A stretch of 64,000 nt of DNA from Bacillota bacterium (lineage in GTDB: Bacteria; Bacillota; UBA4882; UBA8346): positions 43,408 to 107,407 of the forward strand of contig JAEXDA010000011.1 of NCBI GenBank assembly GCA_023401925.1, in the 5' to 3' direction. The notes under the pieces were generated by a model that saw nothing but the letters and a program-made list of their open reading frames with translations, made no database searches and was not told where the DNA came from. Position 1 is the first letter of the stretch; every line of letters begins with the position of its first letter. Of this stretch, positions 54,570-63,887 are shown in pieces. The translations under genes and the position numbers were made by a program.

Positions 54570-54860
54570 TCAAAACACAATCACCTGTTCTTTAAGGACG
54601 ATTTCTCTGATCGCTGGATTTAAGGATTCAAGGGTTAATACATCGGCAGACCTTCCTAGTGTATCTTCGATATTTAATTTTAAATCAATTAAATCTAGTA
54701 AACTTTTATCCCCCTTGAACTCAACCAATAGATCTAAATCACTATCGTTCCTTTGCTCACCACGCACAAATGAGCCAAAAAGGGAAGCTTTGGACACGTC
54801 ATGCTTTTTTAAAATCGGAATAATTTTTTGTTTGATATTCTCAACTTCGGGATTCTTCAT
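54570..54860 (-). CDS. Minimal nucleotidyltransferase (MNT/MntA-like antitoxin)
   Basis: A 96-residue protein of the MNT family. The active site is LFGSFVRGEQRNDSDLDLLVEF, split as GSF-x(8-9)-DxDLLVE, with the metal Asp pair intact. The chosen start is ATG 54860 (MKNPEVENIK) with GGAAG upstream; the open frame extends to 54971, but that part is not family-like. MNT proteins usually pair with a HEPN RNase (HepT) as a toxin-antitoxin that works by AMPylation. No HEPN gene is visible on either side, so this one is orphaned, perhaps through the nearby IS insertion. Confidence 0.8.
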   Translation of the reverse strand: MKNPEVENIKQKIIPILKKHDVSKASLFGSFVRGEQRNDSDLDLLVEFKGDKSLLDLIDLKLNIEDTLGRSADVLTLESLNPAIREIVLKEQVIVF

Positions 54861-55185
54861 ATAAGACCACTTCCTGTCAGCTTTGAATAGCTTAATTTTA
54901 TCACCAATAATTTTGAAAAACAAATCTGGGAGCAAAATACAGAAATAAGAGCTTATAATATTATCCAACATAATTTGCTGAGCCGTGTGAACTGCTGGAT
55001 AAAATCGAATGGAACTTGCCGTCTGAAATGCAACATCTTAGATGATTTCATGATGGAGCAAGGTGCTCTGGATACACGGATTATGTATGAGCAGGGATTG
55101 TATGACAGGGTGCGGAGAAGTCTAGAAAAGAAGAAAGGGAAAACATGGTTCGCCAGGATGTTTAAGGGCTTTGCTCTGTGGGTCT
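54861..55185. other. Degraded stretch flanking the IS element
   Basis: A plus-strand open frame (54975 onward: DDFMMEQGALDTRIMYEQG, LYDRVRRSLEKKKGK) looks like the tail of a protein that runs straight into the IS left end. It may be a gene truncated by the insertion. No family is recognised. Confidence 0.3.
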
Positions 55186-56950
55186 GTTGCAAAATGAACC
55201 TAGAAAGATCATTAGCAATAGGCCTTTTTTTACTGTAAAAAATAGAAATTGCGAGCTCCGAAGAACCCGCAAAAACTGTATAATTGAGTTGTGAACAACA
55301 AATTATACAATAAAGATTATACCGAATTTAAGGGACGCTTTCAATTAATAATTCCGTTAAATTATGAAGTGTTAATACCAAAGGATGACTCAGTCCGACT
55401 GCTCAGCCAAATATTGGAGGGATTGAATTACCAGAAGCTATACGAGGCATACTCTTCAACCGGAAGAAAACCTGCAGTCGAACCCAAAATCCTGTTTAAA
55501 GTATTAATATACGCTTACATGAACAACATCTATTCCAGTCGAAAGATAGAAACCGCATGTAGAAGAGACATCAATTTCATGTGGCTTCTAAACGGCAAGA
55601 AAGCACCGGATCATTCTACCATCGCCAGATTTCGAAAAGAATATCTCTCCGAGGCGGTTGAAGAGCTTTTCTACCAAATGGTTGACTTCCTGAACCAGAT
55701 TGGCGAAGTCAACTTTGAGAATCTCTTCGTAGATGGGACAAAAATTGAGGCCAATGCTAACCGATACACATTCGTCTGGAAAAAGGTTATCAACAAAAAC
55801 GAAGCAAAAATGTATTTGAAAATCCAATCTTGTATAGAAGAAATCAATGAGGCATACCAGACTGGGTTTAAAATTAACAAAGAGACCCTCATGGATGATC
55901 TGAAAGCTGTGCTTGCTAATCTTGAGGATAAAAGGCAACGAGAGCAAATAGAATTTGTTTATGGGATTGGAAAACGCAAATCAAAACTACAGAAGTTTAC
56001 GGAAGAACTTAAGACCTTCCATGAACGTCAGGAACAATATAACACCCACAACCAAATATTTGAAGAAAGGAACAGCTACTCCAAGACAGATCCAGATGCG
56101 ACCTTCATGCATATGAAAGACGATCATATGCGTAATGCCCAGTTAAAGCCTGCTTACAATGTTCAAATTGGAGTGGATGGTGAATATGTAACGGGAGTCG
56201 GTATATTTCAGGATAGAAGTGACACAGCCACGCTGATTCCGTTTTTGGAGAATATGGAATCTCATTTGAACACCAGCTATCAGAAAGTTGTTGCAGACTC
56301 CGGGTATGAGAGCGAAGAAAACTATCTCTATTTGGAGAGAAAAGAACAAACCTACTACATCAAACCACAGACCTATGAAAAGTGGAAAACAAAAAGTTTT
56401 AAAAACGATATCAGTAAACGGGAGAATATGGCCTACGATTGGATAAAAGATGAATATACCTGTCATAATGGAAAACTGCTTCAATCGAAAGGGGTCATCC
56501 ATAGAACATCGGCTACTGGATATTGTTCTGAAGTAACTATTTATGAATGTGAAGATTGTTTGGGTTGTCCCTGTAAAGCCCGATGCACAAAATCAAAGGA
56601 TAACCGGAAAATGCAAGTCTCAAAAAAGTTTATAGAAAAGCGCCAGATATCCTATAAAAACATCACATCACCTGAAGGAATCCTGCTGAGAGTTAACCGT
56701 TCGATCCAAGTGGAGGGAGCTTTTGGAGTACTAAAGAATGGTTACAACTTCAATCGATTTTTAACCCGAGGAAAAATTAGTGTTAAAAATGAGTTTATTC
56801 TACTTTGCTTTGGCTATAATGTGAATAAACTGCATACAAAAATACAGAATGAACGGGTTGGAAAATCGCTTCATCAGTTAAAACCAGCAATATGATTGGT
56901 TATCAAAAAGTCTGAACTGCAGAGGCTTATTTAAGTATACCTCAAATTAG
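55186..56950 (+). mobile_element. IS1182-family insertion sequence, probably missing its right end
   Basis: The left tip GGTCTGTTGCAAAATGAACCT starts at about 55182, 105 bp before the transposase start, with a promoter-like stretch between. The right border is not clear: no reverse complement of the tip is visible in the 150 bp after the transposase stop. The element is therefore 3'-eroded or its right inverted repeat has diverged. The right limit given is approximate. Confidence 0.65.
55291..56895 (+). CDS. IS1182-family transposase
   Basis: A 534-residue DDE transposase that appears full length. N-terminal DUF772-type domain: LIPKDDSVRLLSQILEGL and PKILFKVLIYAYMNNIYSSR. The first Asp is in LFVDGTKIEANANRYTFVW, the second in KVVADSGYESEENYLYLE and the final Glu in SIQVEGAFGVLKNGYNFNRF. 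A CxxC-rich insert (CEDCLGCPCKARCTKS) is typical of the family. The GTG start is at 55291. No frameshift or stop interrupts it, so it could still be active in trans even though its right end is unclear. Confidence 0.93.
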   Translation: MNNKLYNKDYTEFKGRFQLIIPLNYEVLIPKDDSVRLLSQILEGLNYQKLYEAYSSTGRKPAVEPKILFKVLIYAYMNNIYSSRKIETACRRDINFMWLLNGKKAPDHSTIARFRKEYLSEAVEELFYQMVDFLNQIGEVNFENLFVDGTKIEANANRYTFVWKKVINKNEAKMYLKIQSCIEEINEAYQTGFKINKETLMDDLKAVLANLEDKRQREQIEFVYGIGKRKSKLQKFTEELKTFHERQEQYNTHNQIFEERNSYSKTDPDATFMHMKDDHMRNAQLKPAYNVQIGVDGEYVTGVGIFQDRSDTATLIPFLENMESHLNTSYQKVVADSGYESEENYLYLERKEQTYYIKPQTYEKWKTKSFKNDISKRENMAYDWIKDEYTCHNGKLLQSKGVIHRTSATGYCSEVTIYECEDCLGCPCKARCTKSKDNRKMQVSKKFIEKRQISYKNITSPEGILLRVNRSIQVEGAFGVLKNGYNFNRFLTRGKISVKNEFILLCFGYNVNKLHTKIQNERVGKSLHQLKPAI

Positions 56951-57018
56951 GTTTTTTTAAGAGAGCATAAAACATTTGCCCTCTTTTTCATTATATATTG
57001 ACATTTTATATACAAAAA

Positions 57019-57062
57019 GGAAGTGTCCCTTACTACTTAAAAAGTAGTTTTGCGACACTCCC
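57019..57062. repeat. Inverted-repeat hairpin with IS-tip character
   Basis: GGAAGTGTC..TACTACTT and AAGTAGTTTTGCGACACTCCC are imperfect inverted repeats around a short AT-rich centre. The outer GGGAGTGTCGCAAAACT sense resembles a transposon tip. It lies downstream of the transposase and could mark a second, collapsed element. Confidence 0.45.
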
Positions 57063-57097
57063 ATTAGAGACAGAGATTAAAATTTTGGAAATAAAAT

Positions 57098-57206
57098 CGA
57101 CACAACGAGAGTGTAGATTTACAAAATGGAAGAGAAAATCTGCGCAGCCGGAGTGTAGACCGACACAACGAGAGTGTAGATTTACAAAATGAAAGAGAGA
57201 ATCTGC
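57098..57206. repeat. Direct repeat pair, 46 bp each, 63-bp period
   Basis: 57098-57143 and 57161-57206 match at 44 of 46 positions (unit begins CGACACAACGAGAGTGTAGA). The 17-bp spacer contains GGAGTGTAGAC, a partial third copy of the unit core. The repeats are too few and too similar to protein-coding drift to be a CRISPR array. The stretch 57207-57548 has no supported gene. Confidence 0.7.
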
Positions 57207-57548
57207 CCATTCAGTTCCCTCGCCCATAGCGCTTTCTGCTTGGATAATCAAAAAGTCAAATTCATCCGAAAAGATTCATTAAATCAATTAATTGTTTGTT
57301 TGATACCTCCGGACGCATTTGCCTAGGGCGATAATACGGGATTTCATCCAAAAAAAATAGTAAAGGACATGTGATGCTATGGACAAGAACGATGACGGGT
57401 TTCATGAATCTATTCATACTATTGATATTCTCGAAATTCAGGAAATGTTGCGAAAGAGATTTAATTTTTGCGAATGGATGCAATAAAATTTTTAGGCGAA
57501 GTTTGAGTTAAAATTGATTGACTTTTTGTTTAAAAGGATTTACGATTA

Positions 57549-57581
57549 AGTTAAGTAATTAATCAAATTAATTACTTAACT
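57549..57581. promoter_or_regulatory. Perfect 15-bp-arm palindrome upstream of the ROK regulator
   Basis: AGTTAAGTAATTAAT (57549-57563) and its exact reverse complement (57567-57581) are separated by CAA. It lies 160 bp before the ROK gene. AT-rich long palindromes of this type are operators of XylR/NagC-type ROK repressors, so this is a likely regulatory site. Confidence 0.65.
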
Positions 57582-57740
57582 AAAATTAACCTACAAAGCC
57601 TTGTTCGATAACCGAATGATTTAAATGGTTTTTAAAGGTAATTTGTGCATAGATGATCGGCATCTAATAATGAAAGAGTATTATAAAGTCATTCATTCAA
57701 TTAATTTACAAAATAACAAGATGTTAAAAGAGGGGTATTT

Positions 57741-58964
57741 ATGGCTGGGACGCGGAGTCTGACGGGAAAAAATATAGTTCAAATTCAATTGGAAAATCGC
57801 TCGGCATTACTTAAATTGCTACGTCAAAACAATCATGTTTGTCGCAAAGAACTGGCTGAAATGACTGGACTTACCGGAGCTGCAGTGACTAATTTGATCA
57901 GGGATTTAATTGCGGTGGATCTGGTCAGCGAAGATCGCGAATACAACGGTCCACTTAACCGGAATGCCGTTTCGTTAAAAATTAATTTTGAGAATTTTTT
58001 TGTTATTGGCGTTACTCTTAGACGAGGAGAGCTTACTTGTGTTGTCTCCGATTTAAGTGGAAAACTGATTGAAAAAAACAGTCTGCTTCTTGAACTGGAT
58101 GAAACGGTGGATAAGACATTATCTTGTCTGGAAAAAATAGTTAACCGTTATATGTGCAACGCCCACTATAAAGGGAGAATTTTGGGGATGGGTGTTTCTG
58201 TTCCAGGGCCACTAAATTTGGAAAAAGGAGAAATAAATTTTTTAATTAATATGCCCAGTTGGAGTGAAATTATGCCTGACTGGAGGGAAACTCCGATAAA
58301 GAAATATCTGGAAGAACGATTTGGGTTACCGGTTATTCTCGATAAACTAGCTAATGCTGCTGTTTTGGCCGAAAAATGGTTTGGCTGCGGGAAAAAATAT
58401 AATAATATAATTTCTATTTTAGTTAGTAAAGGGATAGGGGCTGGAATTATCACTGACGGACGGATATTTCATGGAGCCTTTGGATCCGCAGGTGATATTG
58501 GGCATGTTAGTATTGATTATAATGGCTCGCAGTGTGGGTGCGGCAATAAAGGTTGTTTGGAATTATACTGTTCGATCTTGGCATTGCTAAAAAAAGCACA
58601 GGATATTTATGGGTTTAATACGATTAGTGATTTAAATGTTATCCGGGAACGTGTGGCAAAAGGCGACAAAAAATTGTCCGAATTAGTTGTCGAAAGTGGC
58701 CAATATTTGGGTTATGCCATTGTTAATTTGGCAAAAACTTTTAATCCGGAGCTTATAGTACTTCATGGCGATATGAGTGATTTTGGAATGATATGGTTTA
58801 ACAGTGTGAAACAAGTGGTTAATGAACGTATGCTGCCTGAAACAAGAGTTAAACCTGAAATAAGTTTATCTACCCTTCCAGAGAGTCCAATTCTCCTTGG
58901 GACAGTAGCCATGGTTTGCGAATATGTCTTTGAACATCCCTATATGGAATATTTCAAAAAGTGA
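57741..58964 (+). CDS. ROK-family transcriptional repressor (XylR/NagC type)
   Basis: A 407-residue regulator. The N-terminal winged helix (residues ~15-70) contains LLKLLRQNNHVCRKELAEMT and GLTGAAVTNLIRDLI. The ROK sugar-kinase-like domain follows: GMGVSVPGPLNLEKGE, ISILVSKGIGAGIITDG, the zinc site GHVSIDYNGSQCGCGNKGCLE, then the C-terminal ATP-fold remnant. The HTH marks it as a repressor rather than a kinase. It precedes a sugar ABC importer and a sulfatase, which it probably controls through the palindrome at 57549. Confidence 0.88.
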   Translation: MAGTRSLTGKNIVQIQLENRSALLKLLRQNNHVCRKELAEMTGLTGAAVTNLIRDLIAVDLVSEDREYNGPLNRNAVSLKINFENFFVIGVTLRRGELTCVVSDLSGKLIEKNSLLLELDETVDKTLSCLEKIVNRYMCNAHYKGRILGMGVSVPGPLNLEKGEINFLINMPSWSEIMPDWRETPIKKYLEERFGLPVILDKLANAAVLAEKWFGCGKKYNNIISILVSKGIGAGIITDGRIFHGAFGSAGDIGHVSIDYNGSQCGCGNKGCLELYCSILALLKKAQDIYGFNTISDLNVIRERVAKGDKKLSELVVESGQYLGYAIVNLAKTFNPELIVLHGDMSDFGMIWFNSVKQVVNERMLPETRVKPEISLSTLPESPILLGTVAMVCEYVFEHPYMEYFKK

Positions 58965-59104
58965 AGTAGCATCAAATCAAATATTAGTTGAATTCGAAAG
59001 GAGGTGAAAATGGTCGGAATAACTTATGAATTGCTTTTGTTCATTGAAAGAAGGTAAAACATTTTTAGTTGTTTTCCAAAAAAAGTTTCGAGGGAGTGAG
59101 TGGT

Positions 59105-60478
59105 TTGCATAAATATATTTGGTATACAGCCCTTTTGACGCTCTTTTTAGCGACAGGCATTGTGAATACCGGATTTGCAGAATCTAGTAATTCGGATTGG
59201 CTCAGAAAAGCGGCAGAACCTTATAAGGGAAAGACGGTATATGTAATTTCCGCCAACAATCTTTATATGCAAGGCATGAAAGAACAAATACCGGACTTTG
59301 AAAAAATAACAGGGATCAAGGTAGTGCCGGATGTGTTGGGCGAAAACATTGCCGCTCAAAAAATTAATGTAGAATTGGCGGGTTCCACCGGCGCATATGA
59401 TGCTATCTGGGGAATGTCCTCGGACTACTTTCAGTATGCAAAATTGAAATGGATACTCCCATTGGATCCTTTTGTTAAAAAATCAGCAATTACCAATAAA
59501 CAAATTTTAAATAAAAATGATTTTATAAAAAGTCTTTATGACGCAGGCGTAATTGATAATAAAACTTATGCTATCCCTAGTTTTGCTGCCACTACAATGC
59601 TTTATTATCGGACGGATGTCTTTGCAAAATTGGGGATAAAAGGTCCGCCCAAAACCATTGATGATATAGTAGCAGCCTCAAAAAAAATTAAAAGTTCAAA
59701 TTTAGATATGGCAGCTATTGGTTTAAGAGGAGCTCCTGGAAGTGCTATTAATGTCTGGATTTGGCCTTCGTTTTTACATGCAATGGGTGGAGATTTTGTT
59801 AAACATTATCCAACCAATATGACTCCAACTTTAAATTCTCCACAGGCCATAAAAGCTGCCGAAACATATGCAAGTTTATTGAAAGACTACAGCATCCCCG
59901 GAGCGAGTACTGCAAATTTTGATGAAATCGTAAGAGAGTTTGTTGAGGGACGGCTGGCTATGATGATTGAAGGAGCCCCCCAAGCAACTAAAGTTTTTAA
60001 TCCGGCATTTTCAAAAGTCATCGGAAAAGTAGGCTTTGGATATGTTCCTTCTGGTCCCAAGGGTACCCATCCTGGTTTTCAAGCCCAAGGTTGGATGATC
60101 CCTTCTGCTGCTAAAAATCAAGAAGCTGCGTGGTTATTTATCCAATGGGCTACTTCCAGAGATGTTATGCTAAAGGCTTCATTACAAACGTCATACAGTG
60201 CGGTGCCTAGACTTTCGATTTGGAATAATCCCGATTTTGTGAAAAAATACTCTTTAGGCGGAACCGATTATTTAAAAATTTATTTGGATTCGTTAAAGCT
60301 GGCCAAACTAGATTTCCGTCCTCCGATCCCTGAATATGGAAAAGTATGTGATATCGTCGGGTTTGCTTTAAATAAGGTTTCAGTCGGGGAAACCACTGCG
60401 CAAAAGGCTTTAAGTGATGCAAATCGTGAGATTTATGAAATATTGAAAAAAGCCGGATACCCTGTAGATAAAAATTAG
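59105..60478 (+). CDS. Extracellular sugar-binding protein of a second ABC importer
   Basis: About 457 residues. A signal peptide (YIWYTALLTLFLATGIVNTG, then FAES) again has no lipobox. The body is a family 1 solute-binding fold (ISANNLYMQGMKEQIPDFE, YAIPSFAATTMLYYRTDVFA, EGRLAMMIEGAPQATK). The start is uncertain: TTG 59105 has GAGGGAG 9 nt upstream, while TTG 59069 is in frame but has a poorer site. It is followed by a terminator-like hairpin and two permeases. As with the 18.5-kb system, no ATPase is present. Confidence 0.82.
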   Translation: MHKYIWYTALLTLFLATGIVNTGFAESSNSDWLRKAAEPYKGKTVYVISANNLYMQGMKEQIPDFEKITGIKVVPDVLGENIAAQKINVELAGSTGAYDAIWGMSSDYFQYAKLKWILPLDPFVKKSAITNKQILNKNDFIKSLYDAGVIDNKTYAIPSFAATTMLYYRTDVFAKLGIKGPPKTIDDIVAASKKIKSSNLDMAAIGLRGAPGSAINVWIWPSFLHAMGGDFVKHYPTNMTPTLNSPQAIKAAETYASLLKDYSIPGASTANFDEIVREFVEGRLAMMIEGAPQATKVFNPAFSKVIGKVGFGYVPSGPKGTHPGFQAQGWMIPSAAKNQEAAWLFIQWATSRDVMLKASLQTSYSAVPRLSIWNNPDFVKKYSLGGTDYLKIYLDSLKLAKLDFRPPIPEYGKVCDIVGFALNKVSVGETTAQKALSDANREIYEILKKAGYPVDKN

Positions 60479-60491
60479 TTAATGATTGACG

Positions 60492-60532
60492 GCGGGTAGT
60501 GAATGAAAGAGTTTTGCTACCCGCGGTTTTTT
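60492..60532 (+). terminator. Attenuating terminator between binding protein and permeases
   Basis: GCGGGTAG (60492-60499) pairs perfectly with CTACCCGC (60517-60524), followed by GGTTTTTT. It probably lowers permease expression relative to the binding protein. Confidence 0.75.
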
Positions 60533-60551
60533 AAAGAGAGGGAAGCACAAG

Positions 60552-61433
60552 ATGATTAAAAAGTTAATTAATTTTCAGTCCATATCATTATTTACCTTAT
60601 GTATCACTATTTTTATCTTAGTGATCATTCCATTTTTATTATTAATTGGTTTTACTTTAACCGGCTGGGATTTAACTGTTCCTGGTTCTCTTAAATTTAA
60701 CGGTCTTGATAATTATAAGCAAATTCTTAGCGATCACCAGATTTGGTCGGCAGCCATCAAAACTTTAATTGCAACTTTTGTACCAACAATCATCCAAGTT
60801 ATTTTTGGTGTATCTTTTGCCCTTATTTTATGGGAGATGGTTATCGGCAAGGATGTTTTCCGGACAGTCCTTTTGATTCCGATGGTTATTCCGCCGACAA
60901 TTGCAGGGTTAATTTGGAAATTACTATATTATCCCAAGATTGGCGGCATTAGTTTTATGCTGGAAAAAATGGGCTTCGGTACGATGGAATTATTGAGTAA
61001 TCCTAAATATGCTTTTTGGGCAATACTTGTTGTGTCCACTTGGCAAATGATACCATTTGTAATGTTGTTATCTTTGGCAGCTTTGGAAAGTTTATCAAAT
61101 GATATATTCGAGGCAGCGAAAATCGATGGTGTAACCTATACTCAGAAAATTAAGTATATAGTTTTGCCATTAATAAAGGATACAGTCATAACGGCTTTCT
61201 TGTTTAGGATCATTGAAAACGTAAAAATATTTCCTTATGTTTTCTCAATGACGCAGGGAGGCCCCGGAACTTCAACTCAGGATTTAACCTTTTATACCTA
61301 TACGGAGGGATTCAGGTATTATAAATTTGGATATAGTAGCACGATCGCTGTTTTCACTTTGCTTATTGTAGCTATTATAAGCATAGGTGCTCTTAAATTA
61401 AGGTATCAAGCTTCACGGGAGGTAACGGAATGA
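60552..61433 (+). CDS. ABC sugar permease, MalF type (second system)
   Basis: A 293-residue permease with six helices. The EAA loop FEAAKIDGVTYTQKIKYIVL is at about residues 189-208, and VIPPTIAGLIWKLLYYP lies between helices. The stop overlaps the next gene by 4 bases (ATGA). It imports the sugar bound by the 59105 product. Confidence 0.9.
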   Translation: MIKKLINFQSISLFTLCITIFILVIIPFLLLIGFTLTGWDLTVPGSLKFNGLDNYKQILSDHQIWSAAIKTLIATFVPTIIQVIFGVSFALILWEMVIGKDVFRTVLLIPMVIPPTIAGLIWKLLYYPKIGGISFMLEKMGFGTMELLSNPKYAFWAILVVSTWQMIPFVMLLSLAALESLSNDIFEAAKIDGVTYTQKIKYIVLPLIKDTVITAFLFRIIENVKIFPYVFSMTQGGPGTSTQDLTFYTYTEGFRYYKFGYSSTIAVFTLLIVAIISIGALKLRYQASREVTE

Positions 61434-62254
61434 AGCTGAAGTTGATAAAAAAACTTTTGAGTATATTATTTTTATGCTTGATAGCTTATGGTATGCTTTA
61501 CCCTATGATTTGGGATTTTAAACTGTCGTTAAAGCCTAACTCGATTATGTTTGTCCATCCTCCTCAAGATATATTTAAACCAACATTGGATCATTATAAA
61601 AATTTAATAGGAGGGTCTCAATATTTAAAATATCTGAAAAACAGTTTAATTGTCAGTGTGGGTTCGGTTTTTCTTTCATTTTTAATAGGAATTCCTGCAG
61701 CTTATTCTCTTACAAAAACGAAGAATAAAGTTAAGAAGCCCATTATGCTTACAATATTAGTTACTAGAATGGTTCCGGCGATGGCTTTTGTTATTCCGTA
61801 TTTTTTAGTGCTTAGTTACTTTAAGTTATTGGATACCTACATCGGATTAATTTTACCTTATGTAATGTTCAATTTATGCTTAGTAATCTGGTCAATGGAA
61901 GGTTTTTTTGAAACAATTCCTAAAAGCCTAGAAGAAGCTGCTTACGTAGACGGAGCGAATACAACTCAAATATTTACTAAAATAATGCTTCCTCTAAGCA
62001 CGCCAGGGTTGGTTTCAACGGCTATTCTAACTTTTATTATGTCTTGGAATGAGTTTATGTATGCGTTAATTTTGACTCGGAGAGCTGTAGAAACTGCGCC
62101 GGTTGGAATTATGGATTTTATGGCATATGAAGGAATAGATTGGGGATCCGTGGCTTCAGGAACGATTTTATTCATGCTTCCTGTCATCTTATTCGCTATT
62201 GTTTTGAAGAAGTATCTTTTACAAGGATTATTAGGTGGGGCTACCAAGGGATAA
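61430..62254 (+). CDS. ABC sugar permease, MalG type (second system)
   Basis: A 274-residue permease with six helices and EAA loop LEEAAYVDGANTTQIFTKIM (about 167-186). It ends LLQGLLGGATKG like other MalG-type proteins. Translationally coupled to the previous permease. Confidence 0.9.
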   Translation: MKLKLIKKLLSILFLCLIAYGMLYPMIWDFKLSLKPNSIMFVHPPQDIFKPTLDHYKNLIGGSQYLKYLKNSLIVSVGSVFLSFLIGIPAAYSLTKTKNKVKKPIMLTILVTRMVPAMAFVIPYFLVLSYFKLLDTYIGLILPYVMFNLCLVIWSMEGFFETIPKSLEEAAYVDGANTTQIFTKIMLPLSTPGLVSTAILTFIMSWNEFMYALILTRRAVETAPVGIMDFMAYEGIDWGSVASGTILFMLPVILFAIVLKKYLLQGLLGGATKG

Positions 62255-62290
62255 GACAATGATAAACATCACCCAATAGGAGGGCATTAT

Positions 62291-63775
62291 ATGAGTGGCA
62301 TTCAAAAAAGGAAAAGGCCTAATATCCTTTGGTATTGTACAGATCAACAACGGTTTGACACGATTCATGCTCTGGGGAACCCTTATATTAACACGCCTAA
62401 TTTAGATAAATTAGTCAAAACCGGAGTGGCATTTACCCAAGCATATACTCAAGCTCCGGTTTGTACTCCAAGTCGGGCATCATTCCTTACCGGACGTTAT
62501 CCTTGTTCCCATCATGTACATCGTAATGGCGCGGATTATTTTCCGTCAAGTGAAACTTTAGTAACTAAGCTTTTAGCTGAATCCGGGTATGATTGCGGGT
62601 TGACCGGTAAACTTCATTTATCCAGAACCAAAGGTAGGGTCGAAGCCAGACCTGATGATGGTTATAGAGTATTCCATTGGAGCCCGCAGCACCGACCCGA
62701 TTATCCGGAAGGAAATGCCTATGCGGAATGGCTTAAAAATGAGAAAGGCGTTGACCATAAAGGGTTATATAAAGATTTGGGAGGGATTTGTGGTCCCGGA
62801 GTCCCGGTAGAATATCATCAAACCACCTGGTGTAGTGAGATGGCGATTAATTTTATCACTGAAAAACGTGATGGCCCTTGGCTTATGAGTATCAATCCTT
62901 TTGATCCTCACCCGCCTTTTGATCCACCGCAAGAATATTTGGATCATTATAAAATGCGTCCTTTACCCTTGCCGTTGTTCAAGGAGAGTGATATTGAACG
63001 GCAAAAAATGTTTCGGAATATTGACCAACAGGTAGTTGAGGCGATAAACCCCTTAGCTTATGACTCAAATAAAGTAGAAACAATTGATCCGAGTGTTACG
63101 GATCATGTTGCGCCGAGTAGTTACGACATACGTATGGTAACGGCTTGCTACTATGGAATGATTGAATTAATCGATGCACAATTGGGCCGAATTATTGATG
63201 TGCTTCGTGAGACTAACCAGTTAGATAATACTATCATCGTTTTTAACAGTGATCATGGCGAGTTATTGGGTGATCACGGATTAATCTACAAAGGTTGCCG
63301 TTTTTTTGAGTCTTTGGTTCACGTACCCTTGATTATTTCTTGGCCTGAAGGTTATGGTAAAGGCATTATTAGTGAGGGGCTAGTAGAATTGGTTGATATT
63401 GCGCCAACATTGCTGGAGGCGGCCGGATTAAAAATACCATATTATATGCAAGGAAAGTCGTTGAATTCAATACTAAAGGGTGTAGCTCAGCCGGATTTTC
63501 ATAAACCATATGTTATATCGGAATATAATGATGCGCTTGGCGCTCCTCCGAATGCGACCCATGGCTCAATGTATTTTGATGGCCGATATAAGATTGTCGT
63601 TTATCATGGTCATGAAATAGGGGAAATCTTTGATTTGAAGAATGACCCGGGTGAATTCACCAACCTTTGGGATTTACCGGAGTATCGAGATCTTAAATTG
63701 GATTTATTAAAAAAGCATTTTGATGCAATGATGAAGTCAAGTGATGCCGGAATTGAAAGGACAGATATTTATTAA
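62291..63775 (+). CDS. Sulfatase (formylglycine type)
   Basis: A 494-residue alkaline-phosphatase-fold sulfatase, without a signal peptide and so probably cytoplasmic. The metal site starts at YCTDQQRFDT. The formylglycine motif is QAPVCTPSRASFLTGRYP (Cys in CTPSR, needing an anaerobic sulfatase-maturating enzyme or FGE). LTGKLHL and VFNSDHGELLGDHGLIYKG complete the site. It removes sulfate from a sugar taken up by the preceding importer (inference). No maturase gene is in the window. The start ATG follows AGGAGGGC. Confidence 0.9.
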   Translation: MSGIQKRKRPNILWYCTDQQRFDTIHALGNPYINTPNLDKLVKTGVAFTQAYTQAPVCTPSRASFLTGRYPCSHHVHRNGADYFPSSETLVTKLLAESGYDCGLTGKLHLSRTKGRVEARPDDGYRVFHWSPQHRPDYPEGNAYAEWLKNEKGVDHKGLYKDLGGICGPGVPVEYHQTTWCSEMAINFITEKRDGPWLMSINPFDPHPPFDPPQEYLDHYKMRPLPLPLFKESDIERQKMFRNIDQQVVEAINPLAYDSNKVETIDPSVTDHVAPSSYDIRMVTACYYGMIELIDAQLGRIIDVLRETNQLDNTIIVFNSDHGELLGDHGLIYKGCRFFESLVHVPLIISWPEGYGKGIISEGLVELVDIAPTLLEAAGLKIPYYMQGKSLNSILKGVAQPDFHKPYVISEYNDALGAPPNATHGSMYFDGRYKIVVYHGHEIGEIFDLKNDPGEFTNLWDLPEYRDLKLDLLKKHFDAMMKSSDAGIERTDIY

Positions 63776-63887
63776 CCGATAAGATATTAACTGAAATCAA
63801 GAACTCCAGAGAGCCGAGGGTTGTTGAAAAGATCTGGGGTATATAAGGTAAAATTAAATTTATGACATTTTAAGGATGGTGTTCATC

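Noticed and set aside
57098..57206. CRISPR array
   Set aside because: Only two full units, repeat longer than spacer, and the spacer itself contains part of the repeat.
57262..57483. Minus-strand 73-codon open frame
   Set aside because: Reads somewhat protein-like, but no recognised motif and no clear ribosome-binding site; left out for lack of support.
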